From assembly GCF_036669915.1 (NCBI RefSeq), contig NC_089312.1, positions 30,965,330 through 31,029,329 on the forward strand: a stretch of DNA of 64,000 nt, read 5' to 3'. This document shows, piece after piece, positions 23,105 through 35,038 of the stretch. How positions within the stretch are numbered: the stretch's first letter is position 1; each line of letters opens with the position of its first letter. The stretch is from Pocillopora verrucosa. Its lineage: Eukaryota; Cnidaria; Anthozoa; Scleractinia; Pocilloporidae. The notes beneath the pieces are model-generated. The model was given only the letters and a program-made list of their open reading frames with translations. It was not told the origin of the DNA and did no database searches. A program made the translations under genes and the position numbers.

Positions 23105-23165
23105 ACGTAGCTAGTAAAATTATCTAAATCTACAGTGTAGATTTAGATATTTTTACTAGCTACGT
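23105..23165. repeat. Near-perfect hairpin, about 30-bp arms
   Basis: ACGTAGCTAGTAAAAT leads into TATCTAAATCTACA, then the mirrored arm TGTAGATTTAGATA and TTTTTACTAGCTACGT. There is almost no loop. The same place in unit 2 (about 16115-16155) has only the right arm, so the left arm is an added inverted copy. A second copy is at 36529-36587. Confidence 0.85.
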
Positions 23166-23627
23166 CAGATATATGCGATTTCCATGTTACATTTTCATCT
23201 AAAACTACCCCAAGTTAGACCATTTCATTGACGTGTGCAGTGGGTTTCTGATTGATGACGATATGAAAGTAGACATGAAATGCTTCTTTTCTCAAGGTTT
23301 AAGTTCTGAAAACAAGGATCAGGAATGAAATAAAATGGATTGATATTTGAGACTCGCCGTACTATTTCTTAAACTTAAATTACGAACTGTCGCGGTGAGC
23401 CCTACAAGGCAACTACACTTTTGAGAAACGGGCCCTTGGCCTCGTACCTGTAGAGTCTCAAACTCTTTTTGTAGTTTTTCTATCTCGTGGTAGTCTGTGG
23501 AACGATTTTAAGTCACACGAAAGGCCATCCCGACTCAAATAATAAAGTTTTGGTGATACCCAGACCACCAGTTGTTTGTGAACTGACAAAGTTATCAATT
23601 TTTTTTAAAACACTAGGCGTCCGTACT

Positions 23628-23820
23628 TTAAGACAATTTTGGAGCGACAAGGTAACCGGTCGGAAATCATTTTCACAAGAACCTTCTTATGAAGGAAAAG
23701 AAAACTAGACTATTTCAGTTGTACTCGAGATCGTTTGTATAACAAAGGCAAGTTAAGCTTTTCAAGCCTGTCAAATTTTTGGAATTGGTTCACAACATTC
23801 TGCCCTCAAGTTCTGGTGTC
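23628..23820. repeat. Dispersed ~190-bp module (representative copy)
   Basis: It runs from AGACAATTTTGGAGCG through AACCTTCTTATGAAG to TTCTGCCCTCAAG. Recognisable copies, by eye, lie near 6413-6600, 30766-30930, 31690-31870, 37010-37205, 44280-44455, 45215-45370, 53050-53240 and 54430-54620. It occurs in the flanks of both receptors and lyases and has no open frame conserved between copies. Confidence 0.65.
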
Positions 23821-24795
23821 ATATATATATATATATGATAATGCTTGCTAACCAAGAAAGGAGAGTTTGATATGTGTAGACAGACGCCCCAAGCTTTTCA
23901 TGGCTGAAACACAAGACAGTTTCACTGTTTTGTTCACTTTGGGTTTATTTTGTCACTAGATAACCTTTCACCTTAATATGGCCAATTACCTTTTGGTGAA
24001 TTCTGTTCCAAATTCAACTAGAGAGAAAAGGTTTACGGAAAAGATGCTTTTTATAGAATTATATATTTCATATTAATCTCGAAGTGATTATTTATGCTAG
24101 ACGTTTTTGCGGAAAATTTTGCTTAAATGAGAGATGAAATTCATTGTATAGCGAGCGGATTTGGCAGTTTTTCATACAAGCGTTCTAACATCCTGTTTGT
24201 CTCAGATTTTTCAAGGTGAAGATCATGTTAAAGGAGGTCACGATCATGCTTTAATGATCCAAGTGATAGACCTTGAATCAATGAAAACTTAAAGGAATAT
24301 CTCCAGACAATTTCCCACGGAAAACGTACATGTAAATTATATCTTAACTAAAGTTTTTCTCGACTGATGTGTAGGCCCTGTTTTTTTCTTATAACGGTCG
24401 CCAGCGTTATTTCCGTTTCCGTTTTTTCGTTTTGTCTTTAAAAAAACTGGAAAGAGTAAAACGTTTTGGAAGAAAAGTTTTTCAATTGATTTTCCAAATG
24501 AAAAGTAGCAGGTTGTCAATTTTGCTCAATTCATAACCAAGGCATACATCTTCCAAGCATTTCAAACATTTTTTTCTGCTGTCATACTCTCCTGATTCCA
24601 TTGACGTCCTGCATACAGTCCTGTGAGGGCACATAAGTGAACTTCAGTTCCACACGACCTCTGCTCTTTGATGGCAGAATCAAGTTATTGATTAAAAAAC
24701 CATATTTCTTTCTTGTATTTCAATGTTATTCCTCTGCTGTCTCCCAGCTTGATTTGATTGTCTCACAGCAGATTTAGTAATGAGTTGTTATCCAG

Positions 24796-24930
24796 CCAAT
24801 TAGAGAACGACCAGAATTCCATTACAAGACCGCACAGCAATTTTCCTGGAATGATAGTTTGCTTTAAATAGAGAACAAATTAGAACGTAAAGGGAGAAAA
24901 TCAACGGAGCTTTCTCTTCTGTCAGTACAA
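24796..24930 (+). promoter_or_regulatory. Promoter and non-coding first exon of lyase A
   Basis: CCAAT at 24796-24800 is followed 67 bp on by TTTAAATA (24863-24870), a TATA-type box. The first exon should start about 30 bp later and end at 24930 before the donor GTAAGTTCC. The same arrangement precedes every lyase copy, including the truncated one. The transcription start is inferred from spacing. Confidence 0.7.
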
Positions 24931-25303
24931 GTAAGTTCCGTAGTTTGTTACTTAGCAGTTTTTTCGAAGCGATTAACTATTGGATATATTTTGTCGATCA
25001 GATTTCGGCCATAACCATATCAAAGAAAAAGGAAACGTTTAGTACATAACATTGCCTTCGGCAAAGGTTTATTGTAGACTGTTCATCGCATGGTATTCAT
25101 GATAGTGGATTCACCACCAAATATTAAGCTAATTTATATATCGTAATGCGAACTCCCGATAAAATCTAAGCAACGCTTGGGAACTTTGTACCAGCAGCCC
25201 ACTTGGATTGCTCTACACAAGCTTTCTTGGTGGAGTATCCGAAGAGCTAGATTCGTTTGAAGTTACTCATATTCTTCAATTTTATTGTTTTCTGTTTTGA
25301 GGC

Positions 25304-28300
25304 ATGTCTGGAAGAAGAGGTTTTTGTCTTGTTTTGACTGGGCTTGTACTCTTGCTGTTAGAGTTATCATCGGCTAAAGACGGTAGGTTATTCGTTAGTA
25401 AAAGCCAACCAAGTCTATCTTGCATCTTTTATCTTCAGTATCGTAAGAATCTTAGAAAGATAACTGCTCTAATAAAGTAAATATTCAAATTAGTAACAAA
25501 TCTCCCATTAGAGGCCATTACTTCTCACTTTCTTCCTTCTTTTATCCAGTTTTAAAATAATCGTTTTCATCCACTTTTTAAAATATTTGTTGCGTTTTCA
25601 AAATTTCAGAAGGTTACTGAAAATAGAACTTAGCCCAATGCTCTCATTCCACCCCTTGCGTCACTGAAGATTAGAAAAGAAAATTGTTTAAGTCATGCCA
25701 AATGTACATGTAGTGGTAAACCGTGCATTATTACGGTCGTTTCTTTATAGTGGTATCCTTTCATCATATTATATTGTATCTTGACATTTATTGCAGATTG
25801 TCAAAAATTATTAAACTTTGAGGGGAAATCACAGGAAAACTGCCTGAGACGTATACCAGACACCAGAGGAACAATAACATTCTCAACTTCCGTAGCCAAG
25901 CTCGGCTCAAGGTCACTGAGATGGGAATCTGGCACCACAGGAAAATCGCGATTGAGGTACACCAGGCCCTCATCTGCCCGCATCAGAGGACGTGACCTAA
26001 GCCGAGGAGGGGTGAAGATGTGGATCTACAAAGAGACTCCCTCACCTGGAAGAAGCATGCAAGTTAGATTTAGAGATACAGCTCGGAGCAACCAAGTTGG
26101 GTCATTTGATATTGACTTGGGATTTAAGGGATGGCGAGGAATATGGGTGTCCTATGGAGAATGCAAACGTTACTCTCATAGCCTCAACTCTCCCGCTGAA
26201 ATTGATAGAGTCGATTTTGCCTTGAGCCATCACGACACAATTCATATCGATATGCTTGACTTTGTGAGAAGGATGTCATTTCAGTCTCGTGACAAAATAG
26301 TTCCACCTTTCACAAGATTCGGCTCACGATATGATTCAAGCAACTTCTGGCAGCAAAGCTACCGTTGGAGTCAGCAGGCTCCGACTGCCCTTCCAGAAAC
26401 GGTGGTTGCTTCAAAGTCCTTGAGTCTCACTCACATCGAGAGTCGCTTGAAAAACTGGTATTGCGATGAGAGGGAAACCACCTACGACTTCTCTGGAGAA
26501 GCCAAGAAGCGTTGGGATAAACTGGTGAGGAGCATTGACGCTGCATATCTGGAATACGATAGACTTTTATTTAGGACGCTACACTCAGGAAAAACAGTGA
26601 TAGTCGGGCCTCCTCTGTTCTGTCGCGGTTGTAAAAGGGGAACACGAGCGTATTCCTTGAAAGATCCAACAAGAAAGTTCAGCTTCGTCCAAATGCGTAT
26701 CATGCTTCCTTTAGCCATAGAGTTTTATCTTAAATCCCGCGCCGAAGAAGTTTCCCGAACTGTGACAGAAGAAACTCCTGAACTGAGTTCTACTAACAAA
26801 GTAGATGTGGACCGTGCCATTGAAAGGATTTGTGGAAACGACGCAAACAGGCAGAAAGAGTTCCGCGTGTACCTTGAAAGTTTGACGAAACCTTACACAA
26901 AGGACCAAGTACGCAAAATATTAAATGACGAAAACGAAAAACGCCTTGAGAGAATAATTAAACTGCTTGACTACATTGAAGACCAAGGATGGGCTGATGG
27001 AAGTGCAATAGGCTCCCTGGATCATGAAATGAACCGTGGTGGTGCTGGATATACACACACTCTTTTCTTGTTGAAGAACGCCTTACAAGGGAACACTAAA
27101 TACAGATCAAGACTTTTAAACTTAATAAATACCGCCAAGTGGTATAGTGATTTTGGTGAAGTTTACCAATCGACGTTCGAGTATAGTGGAACTACGGCTG
27201 ACAGAATGATTACAATAATGTTGTTTCGGCTCATGATTGTGTTGATAATGCCTGCTAAGTCGGATATGGAAATAAAAGAAAGGCAAAGGGATATGGATGC
27301 TTTGAAACGATGGATGGATAACGCCCTGAGTATCAACAAAGCCTTCGGTGGAGTTATTAAACCTGATTACACTGGCTTTCATCACAAGACATTCTACGCA
27401 TCTGCGTATGCCCCACACGCATATCATACAGCTGCACAAGTGCAATACCTCTTAGAAGGAACAGATTTTGCACTGTCAGATGAGTCGAAACGAAATTTAC
27501 TGGAAGCTCTTGAAACAATGAGGCTAGTAGCAGTAAAGTATTCAACACCAAACAGTGTCGGCGGACGCATTGTAGACTATTCCAAAAAGATTTTGGTAAA
27601 AATTCTCCCAGCATACGCCTACATCAGTGTTTCCCATCCATCTGGGCCACTGGCATCAACCCCAGCCGAAGAAGTGTCAGTTCCTGCTGTTAAGAACGTT
27701 GGGATGTTTTTACGTTTGTACCAGCCTACTGACGAATTTGTTAAAAAGTACTTGGAAGATGGAACGGTTAACAGGGGAAAATCGTACATGAACAGCCTTG
27801 GATCACTGAAAATTATGTCCATCGTAAGTTTATTAACTGAACGTTGCTGAATGCCTATACATATAGTAGTTTACCTCAATATTTTCGAGAACTTATATCA
27901 GATTTTTTTCTAATACAAGGAATCTCATTCCTATAAGTAAAGCACCAATAATGTTTTGGATACACTACACCACTGTTAACAATCTGCATAACATTTGAGA
28001 GGACCATAAACTTAGGAACCCTGTTACCGTGCACTTTATTGCTGGTCGACTATTTTTAAGAATTGTTTCAAAAAAGAAGAAAATACTTAAAAGCTGGTTA
28101 ACCCCTTTTTAATGCAATTCCAATGCAGGGCTACATGCAATTAAGCTTCATTTGATTCCTTTCGTTTTTAATAAGTTAGGGATTGCTTTTATACTTGAAC
28201 GAAAAAATTTGTTTGTGTGCACCAGAAGAACGATGCAAGAATGTTTATGTTGCTGCCCCAATGCTGTTGATTTAAACCTTCCTTCCTGCAATAAAACATT

Positions 28301-29932
28301 GTAAACGAAACTCTATGCATAAAAAAGGAGAGAGAAAGAGAGATTGGGGGCACATTCTTACCCTTTTATAAGCTTGTAACAATAGCATTTTTTAGGCAAA
28401 TTACTTGGTGCAAAGTTATATTTTGATTTTTAGCATATTAACTGATTTCTTGTTCGTTTTCTCGAACATAGGTCTTTTCTAAAGGTACATCTCCTGAGCC
28501 CTCCCCTGAAGGTCATTGGTCCAAGAACTTTGCTGCTCTCTCAATTCATCGTCGTAAGGACTGGGCAGTGACGATAAAAGGCTTTAACCGGTTTGTCTGG
28601 GACTTTGAGGGATCTACAAGGGTAGGAAAACCTGAAAATGTTTATGGTACCTATCAGAGTCATGGTTCAATGTTGATAGCGAACAGCGAAGAGGCATTGA
28701 AGGCTCACGATATAAAAAATGGATGGGATTGGACAAAAATACCTGGAGCCACAACAATGTCCCTGACTCTCGCTCAGACGAGTCTGAGTAAGGCAAGAAA
28801 CTTCAGTCCACAATCTTCTGCTGGAGGAGTAACCTACAGAGGACCAGAGCCTTTATCCAGCGGAGTATTTGGCATGGACTTCCGCCAACCCAGGTACAGT
28901 TTTTTGGAGGAGAGCCACCCCTATCCAAATATCAATCTCCGCTTTAAGAAATCTGTTTTCTTTTATCAAAACGTGTTGGTCTGCCTAGGAAGCAACATCA
29001 GAATAAACAATGGCGGGGCAACTCAAGCTCAAACGACCCTTTTTCAAGACAAGCTGATAAGTGACAGCTCGTCCATTGAAGTTGACGATGAGCGAAAAGA
29101 TGATTCAACTCTTTTTGACGCCATGACCCCATTTTCAACTCCAAAAGGAAGTAGAAGGGGATACACTACTCTGGTGGACACCAAAGGCAACAGCTACTAC
29201 ATTCCAAGATCAAGTGCATCCGATCTTAAGGTTCACGTACAAACACAAAACTCGCGAACGTCCTCAGCTAAAAAATCCAGTGGCACCTACGGAACTGCCT
29301 GGCTTGAGCACAGTGCGTCTGATGGGAGTTACGAGTATGCAGTTCACATTGATACTCCTTCATACGAAGGCTCTACTGGCTCTTATTGGGAAATACAACA
29401 TTCTGACGTGTCATATAAGCTATACAGGGTTTTGAAGCAAGACGATGAGGCTCATGTGGTCCGATTTGAAAGATCTCCTGAACGCAATACAGCTTTGCTT
29501 CCACTTTATGGTTATGTCTTTTTCCAAGCGACTTCATCTGTCCCTCTTCCTTCCTGGGGGATTGTCTCGTCAGTGAACAGACAATGCAGGATTATGGCGG
29601 AAGAAAACACTCAGGAGATTTACTTAAGCATTAGTTACCCCGACCTGAATTTCCCTGGCTCAAAAGTCTTGCGAACCTCCGGCGATGTCAAAGTTCGGGA
29701 ACTGTTTCGAATGGAAAGTGAGGAGATCCAAGTTGAAGTCACCTTGGCACGCGTTGTGAGCACAACTCTTCCAGAACTGCCCAAGGTACATGGTTCTCCA
29801 ACTGATTACGTGCCAAGGGTTCGAGTGATTGAAACAGTTACCGAGAAACCAAGCCGAGGAAACAAACTAGTCTTTGCCAATCTGAAGAACGGATTCAGCG
29901 TGGAAGTTAAACTGACCAAAATAAATTGTTGA
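25304..29932 (+). CDS. Secreted chondroitin ABC lyase-like polysaccharide lyase (PL8), copy A
   Basis: Three coding exons: 25304-25382 (phase 1), 25797-27823 and 28472-29932, all with GT-AG borders (donors GTAGGT, GTAAGT; acceptors TTGCAG, ACATAG), giving 1,188 aa. Residues 1-25 are a signal peptide (MSGRRGFCLVLTGLVLLLLE, then LSSA). Residues 28 to about 205 resemble the N-terminal lyase domain, about 225-600 the alpha-helical catalytic domain, and the rest the beta-sandwich domains of bacterial chondroitinase ABC. Likely catalytic residues by motif: His436 (DHEMNRG), His556 (GFHHKTFYASAY), Tyr564, Arg617 (VGGRIVDY), Glu757 (KPENVYGTYQSHG); GWDWTKIPGATT follows. PL8 enzymes cleave chondroitin, dermatan or hyaluronan by beta-elimination; the substrate here is unproven. 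It is longer than the roughly 1,000-aa bacterial enzymes. No stops or frameshifts. Nearly identical to copy B. Confidence 0.9.
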
Positions 29933-32900
29933 CTTTTTAACGGATTCTTAATGTGATTACTTCTATGTAAACATATCGATGTATTTTAAACAATAAACAA
30001 CATATTTGAGATTATCATTATCAACAGGAAATATTTATACTGTGTGATGTAGATTAAAGGATTCTTCGTGCTATGTGTTGATTTTGTTGTTTCTCCTGAC
30101 TCTACTTCAAAATTTTCGAGTGAGGAATTTTTTTTGAATGAGAATATGAACATGACCAGAGTGTAAAATGAATGTCGTGAAATTAACGCACGTGGGTTTC
30201 GTGAAAATAGGATCTGTATTAGCATCATATCTAGACTCGTTTATTATCCTGACTTTACGTTTTTGCAAAATTGCAATTATTTTCAGACTTTTTCAGTTTA
30301 TAGTTTGATCCAGACAAATCAAATTGGTAAAAACTGGAGCACGATTAGCCTTCTGATTGGCTGAAGGAAGCCAGGTTATGAGCTTGTTACTCAGCTCCAA
30401 CAAATGTGGTCAATGAAGTCGTCGGCGAAGACGAGAAAGAAAAGTTTCTGTGGGCCTTGAGGTTATGGCGACCCTAAAAATGGAATCTTAAAAGGTTTCG
30501 GGACTTTTGACAAACGCGCACCTAGACTCTTACCTCTGACTTAGTAAAGTCTCTCTTTGTGTTTTCAATTTTTCTCTCTCTTGGAAATCTTTTGAACAAT
30601 GACGAGCTACGTAAAAGGCACTGTCGACTCAAATAATAAAATTTGTTGATAATTAGAGGACAAGCTGTTTGTGAACAAACCCTGGGACGCTTAAGTACAT
30701 GTGCTGTCAGGATACTAAATTTGTTTTCCAAAATGGCAGCGTCCTTATTCTAGTTTTGAGCATATCTGAAGACAATTTTGGGGTGATTGTAGATTCCGTT
30801 TTGGAAATCATTTTTAAAACATCCTTCCTATGAATAAAAAAAAATGCTGAACGGTTTCACTCGGACATGAAAGGCAGGCTGTTTTATTTGTTCCAACCCA
30901 GTCAATTCTTAGGAATTCTGCCCTCAAGCTTGGGCATGTCAAGGTTAAAGTCAATAAAAAACTTCTAACCTCTAGAGAACTTTCATGTAGAATATATATT
31001 CGTCAAACTCATCTTCTCGGCTGATGTATAGGCTCTATTTTAATCTTATGTTGTCTCTAGCATTTCCAGTGCATTTCACAGACAAGAAAAGTGGTTGCCA
31101 ATTCATAGGAGATATAAGAGTTTAAGGTGGAATGGTCCTTTACTGCAGGAAGTGGTTATAGCCACAGAAAAAAGGTAGAGAGGTATATTCGCGTTAGAGA
31201 AAATAAATGAGGTAATATCTCATTCATTCGTCAAAACCTCTGCTTTGAAATGCAGGGTTGCTCGTCTAATTTGGAGTTTGCTGGTTAGTTTTATTGTACT
31301 GTTGAGGTTAGTAGACTAACTCGAATACCACGCGCAAACGGGAAGCACCAGGAGTCTGATCAGGAACTTTTATGCCACTCCCTGAGGTTTATCGTACGAT
31401 AATTAAGCCCTATCACAACGGTGAAGGACACATCACTTAAAGGGGAAAAATAAATGTGTGGTCTACCAGCACGTAACAAACCAAGGATCACAATACTTGC
31501 ATAAGGATTTTAAGATAATCTAACAGGTCTAAACAATTCCCAAACATTTAGCCAGAACATTCCTAATTTCAGTAGTTCCCAATCACTTTTAAGTTTAGTA
31601 GTTCACAACAGCTGTCACTTTTGCGCTAAACGTGCACTGTTGTTTTGTTGTCCTTCTTCTTAGCTATGAACAAGATGTCGCGGCGCCCGTGTCATGTATT
31701 TGAGCGCATTGAAAGATTGTCATGAGATCCTTCTTATGAAGAAAACAAATACTATTCGATTTCACCTGCACTAGAAATGTTTTGGTAACAAAGCCGGCTT
31801 GTTTTTAACCCTGTCAATTGTTTAGATTTGGAACATAGTTTTCTGCCCTCGAGCTCGAGTAACATATTATTTTCGTGATGCAATTTTCTAGTCAATAAAG
31901 AAGATTTCAAAAAGTCTAATAAGTCACCGAAAGCGTTATACGGCTTTCACAGAGTTGTAATCGATAGGTTTATTTCATAACTAGACAGCATTTTATTGTA
32001 ATGTGGACCACATTGCATTTTAAAGAGATATGTAAATATGTTTTCGAATTAAATTAACCTTGAAATGGTTATATACAATAAAACTATTCGTGAACAATTT
32101 TTTTTAGGGAAAGATTCAGATGGTAGTCATTGTATAGCAGGCATAACACAGTTATACGCGATTCATCCAAGAAGAATTAAATCCCATGCACCTTCGAATT
32201 TCGTAATCCTGCATACAATAGTCCTACCATGCTGTTGTCCTAAATTTTTAAGACAGATCACGATCATGCCATAATAATTGGAGTCACAGACACTGAATCT
32301 AAGATCTATGTCAAGGAAAAAGACAAGAAAGACGAACTCTTAACAATTTCCTAGAAAACTTCAATGAAGATTATTTCTAGGCGAAAATCATATTCTCGGC
32401 TCATATGCAGGCCCTGTCTTTATCTAATGCGGTTTCCGGGATCAATTACATTTTCACAGACATGAAAAGCGTTTTTCAGTTCAAGTCGAGGTACGTTGAG
32501 AGGTCGCTAAGAGTAAGGTGAATTTTTTTTTTTTTTTTATGGCAGACAGAGATTCTAGCCACAGAAAAATGGTAGAGGGGGAAATTTGTGTTAGCGAAAG
32601 GAATTAAGATAACATCTCATTGGTCACAATTTCTGCCGTGAAAAGCAGAATTTGAAAGAGTAAAACTTTGTGGATGGAAAAGTTCTAAGTTAATTAATTT
32701 TTCTTCAAAGCAGCTGTTCGTCAATTTTTCTAGATCGTTATGGTCAACCTGTGACGTAATTCCTGCTTTCACGCTCTTCGATTCCTTTGACAAACCGTCT
32801 GGTAAAAGCAGATTTAGGAATAGATTTATTTTTGTCATCTCACCCGTAGCCTGAGCTCTTTTGTATCAGAAGCTGGACATCAATTCACAAACAAGGCAAA

Positions 32901-33164
32901 CACCTTCCAAGCATTTCAATAATTTGCTCCGCTGTCATACACTCCTGATTTCATTTAGGTCCACCCTATAGTCCTGTTAAAGTAAATTTAAAGATTGGTA
33001 AATTTTGTCATTTCGCTCACTCATAACCTCTGCTCTCTGATGTAAGAAGCAGGTTTTTGATTCATAACCATATCTCTTTCTTTCATTTCGATTGTTAATA
33101 TCTGCTGTCATCCCCTCATGATTCAATTGTCTCGCAGTAGATTTAGTAATAAGTTGTTGTACAA
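29933..33164. other. Intergenic region, lyase A to truncated copy
   Basis: No supported gene. It is colinear with 43449-46862 and, with indels, 52237-55947. Two related segments occur in a row: 30766-31290 and 31690-32650 each contain the dispersed module, then an AGGCCCTGT-like motif and a stretch with AGCCACAGAAAAA. A T run lies at 32526-32540. Degenerate tandem repeats of about 150 bp (32755-33160) precede the promoter. Confidence 0.65.
29992..29997 (+). terminator. Poly(A) signal of lyase A
   Basis: AATAAA lies 60 bp after the stop codon. It is conserved after copy B (43508-43513). Confidence 0.7.
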
Positions 33165-33299
33165 CCAATCAGAGAACGACCGCATTGTCATTATTAGATT
33201 GCTCAACAATTTCCACGGAATGATAGTTTGCTTTAAATAGAGCTCAACTTGGAACCTAGAGAAGGACGACAAACGGAGGGTTCCTCTCTGTCATTACGG
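33165..33299 (+). promoter_or_regulatory. Promoter and non-coding first exon of the truncated lyase copy
   Basis: CCAAT at 33165-33169 and TTTAAATA at 33232-33239, same 67-bp spacing as before the intact copies. The donor GTAAGTTC begins at 33300. No damage is visible, so the truncated gene may still be transcribed. Confidence 0.65.
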
Positions 33300-33823
33300 G
33301 TAAGTTCAGTACGTAGTTTGTTGCTTGGTAGTTTTTTTGAAGTGGTTAACTAATGGATATACTATGTCGAAATCAGATTTGGTCTTAACAATAACAATAA
33401 TAAAAAAAGGAAAAAGACCAGGAAAAAAACATTGCCTTCGGCAAAGAGGCGTGGAAATACTTTATTGTAGACGGTCCCCTCTACGCTGTTTTTTCGTGAT
33501 TTTTTGGTAACATAACCATGAATATTCTTTCGATTTTCATCGTCTTTGAGTGCAAATGATTGGTAAATTTCTCCTCATCGTAAACTTAGACTTTTTGGAT
33601 GAGTAACCTTTCAACCTTACTCATTATCCTGCAGTGAAATTGTACGCTAGGAGAGGTTTATTCCATGTAAAATGTTACCTTCCTTTGTTGAGTAGGCCTT
33701 ATTTAGGAATTTTGTCCTTTAAACCCACTTTGATTACCTTACACGAGCCTCCTTGGTAACGTATCCGAGGAACTAGTCTCTCTCCCTAATCTTCCCCATC
33801 TTTATTATTTTCCGTTTTGAGGC

Positions 33824-34514
33824 ATGTCTGGAAGAGGAGGTTTTTTTCTTGTTTTGACCGGGCTTGTACTCTTGCTGGTGGAGTTTACATCGGCTCAAGA
33901 CGGTAGGTTATTCGTTAGTAAGAGCTAAGGACATGTATCTTACATTCCTGATGTGTCAGTCGTCAAGATCTTACAAGGATCCCTATTTCCCATTGGAAAT
34001 GATCACTCAAACAATTCATATATATCTCCCACTAAGTCCATTATTTTTTTAGTTTCAAGGTATGCTTTGAATTCATGTGCTGTTTTCAGACTCAAAAATT
34101 GTCTATCCGTTCATCTATCTCGTTAAAGAGAATTTATTGCGCTTCCAAATCCCAGTGTACTCCAAGCCTAAATTTCAGAAGGTTATTGAAAACAACACTT
34201 TGCTCAACGCTTTAATTTCCACCCTTGCATCACTGAAGAGTAGAAAAATGAAATTTGAGTCAAGCTAAATGTACATGTAGTGATTGACAGTGTATTGTTT
34301 CGGTCGTTTCTTCCTAATGATATCCTTTCATCATACCATTGTTTTGGCATCCATTGCAGACTGTCAGCAACTATTAGACTTCGAAAGGGAATCACAGGAA
34401 AACTGTTTGGGACGTATACCAGAAACTGACATGTTACCTTTGCACTTCTCCAAAACTTCCCCAGAGTGTGGCGATGCCTATAGCAAATCCACATTTTTTT
34501 GTTTATCCTCCTGA
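33824..34514 (+). pseudogene. Truncated lyase copy; may encode a 77-aa secreted Cys peptide
   Basis: Signal exon 33824-33902 is intact (MSGRGGFFLVLTGLVLLLVE...) with donor GTAGGT. The acceptor ACTGCAG-like TTGCAG precedes 34360, and exon 34360-34426 matches the first 22 or so codons of the large lyase exon, closest to copy C. After GRIPET (34426) the sequence is unrelated and the frame runs 29 more codons to TGA at 34512-34514. The catalytic and sandwich domains are absent, so it is no lyase. As it stands it would give a secreted peptide of about 50 residues after signal cleavage, with four cysteines (two from the lyase, two new). Expression is unknown. The safest reading is a duplication-breakpoint pseudogene. 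Confidence 0.85.
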
Positions 34515-35012
34515 GCGAAGTGAAATAGGCCAATCTTTGCCAAGATTTGCTCATTTTCACTTAAAAACCTCTTTAGACAGGTGGCAGCTTATCAAATGAT
34601 GTTTTACTTACACATTGCATTCAGACAGTCGTACCAAACCACTTAAGCCACACGATGAACCAAAGTTTTTTCCATCTTTGCTATTCAAAAAGGAGTCCTA
34701 ATGAACGACTTCTTCCTGTACTTGTAATTGTTTCCAACGCGATACAAGTTCGGGAGATCTAAAGGAACTCACTATAACTTTGTATATTCGATACGATTTC
34801 AATTTCCGCGTCAAAGGAGAAGCCTATTGTAATTCGTGAGTGGTCAGTGGTTACGCTCGTGAGGTAAAGAATGGGTTTGTGACTTTCTCACTCAATTGAA
34901 GACTCGCGTCACTCTTATGAAATGGTTGAACGGAATACAGACTTCGAGCAGTCTCTTATTTTTCTTAAAGATAGCGAGGTCACGCGTATCCTGTGAGCAT
35001 GGAGAAGCCGCG

Positions 35013-35038
35013 AGACGCGAGACTGGTATCTCGCGTCT
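35013..35038. repeat. Hairpin, 10-bp perfect arms
   Basis: AGACGCGAGA, a 6-base loop, TCTCGCGTCT. It lies within the unique breakpoint spacer. Confidence 0.6.

Larger units (their letters stand above)
20282..24795. other. Intergenic region, GPCR array to lyase array
   Basis: No supported gene. Bases 20282-23600 are the GPCR 3' spacer (compare 12242-16580). It holds a MITE-like element (22231-22901), a long hairpin (23105-23165) and a dispersed module (23628-23820) with an AT dinucleotide run at 23825-23836. From about 23940 it matches 37250 onward and leads into the lyase A promoter. It lacks about 140 bp present before lyase B (37848-37995). Confidence 0.6.
20800..34426. repeat. Segmental duplication, left block
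   Basis: Colinear with 35725-48112: GPCR 3' flank, lyase A with its promoter, intergenic region, and the promoter, signal exon and start of the large exon of the next lyase. DNA differs only at scattered sites over long stretches. The right block lacks about 1.5 kb (21330-22834 here). Homology ends at 34426 within the large exon of the truncated copy. Confidence 0.85.

Noticed and set aside
23825-23840. AT dinucleotide run as a possible promoter element
   Set aside because: A short simple repeat far from any start, of different length in the right block (about 37206); no support for function.
26482-27822. Several minus-strand open frames opposite the lyase exons, repeated in each copy
   Set aside because: Shadows of the conserved lyase coding strand; they repeat only because the exons do.
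27824-27850. Reading the large lyase exon on to its in-frame stop, giving a separate 2-kb gene
   Set aside because: A GTAAGT donor and the downstream ACATAG acceptor join the frame exactly, the family continues in the next exon, and the arrangement is kept in all four copies.
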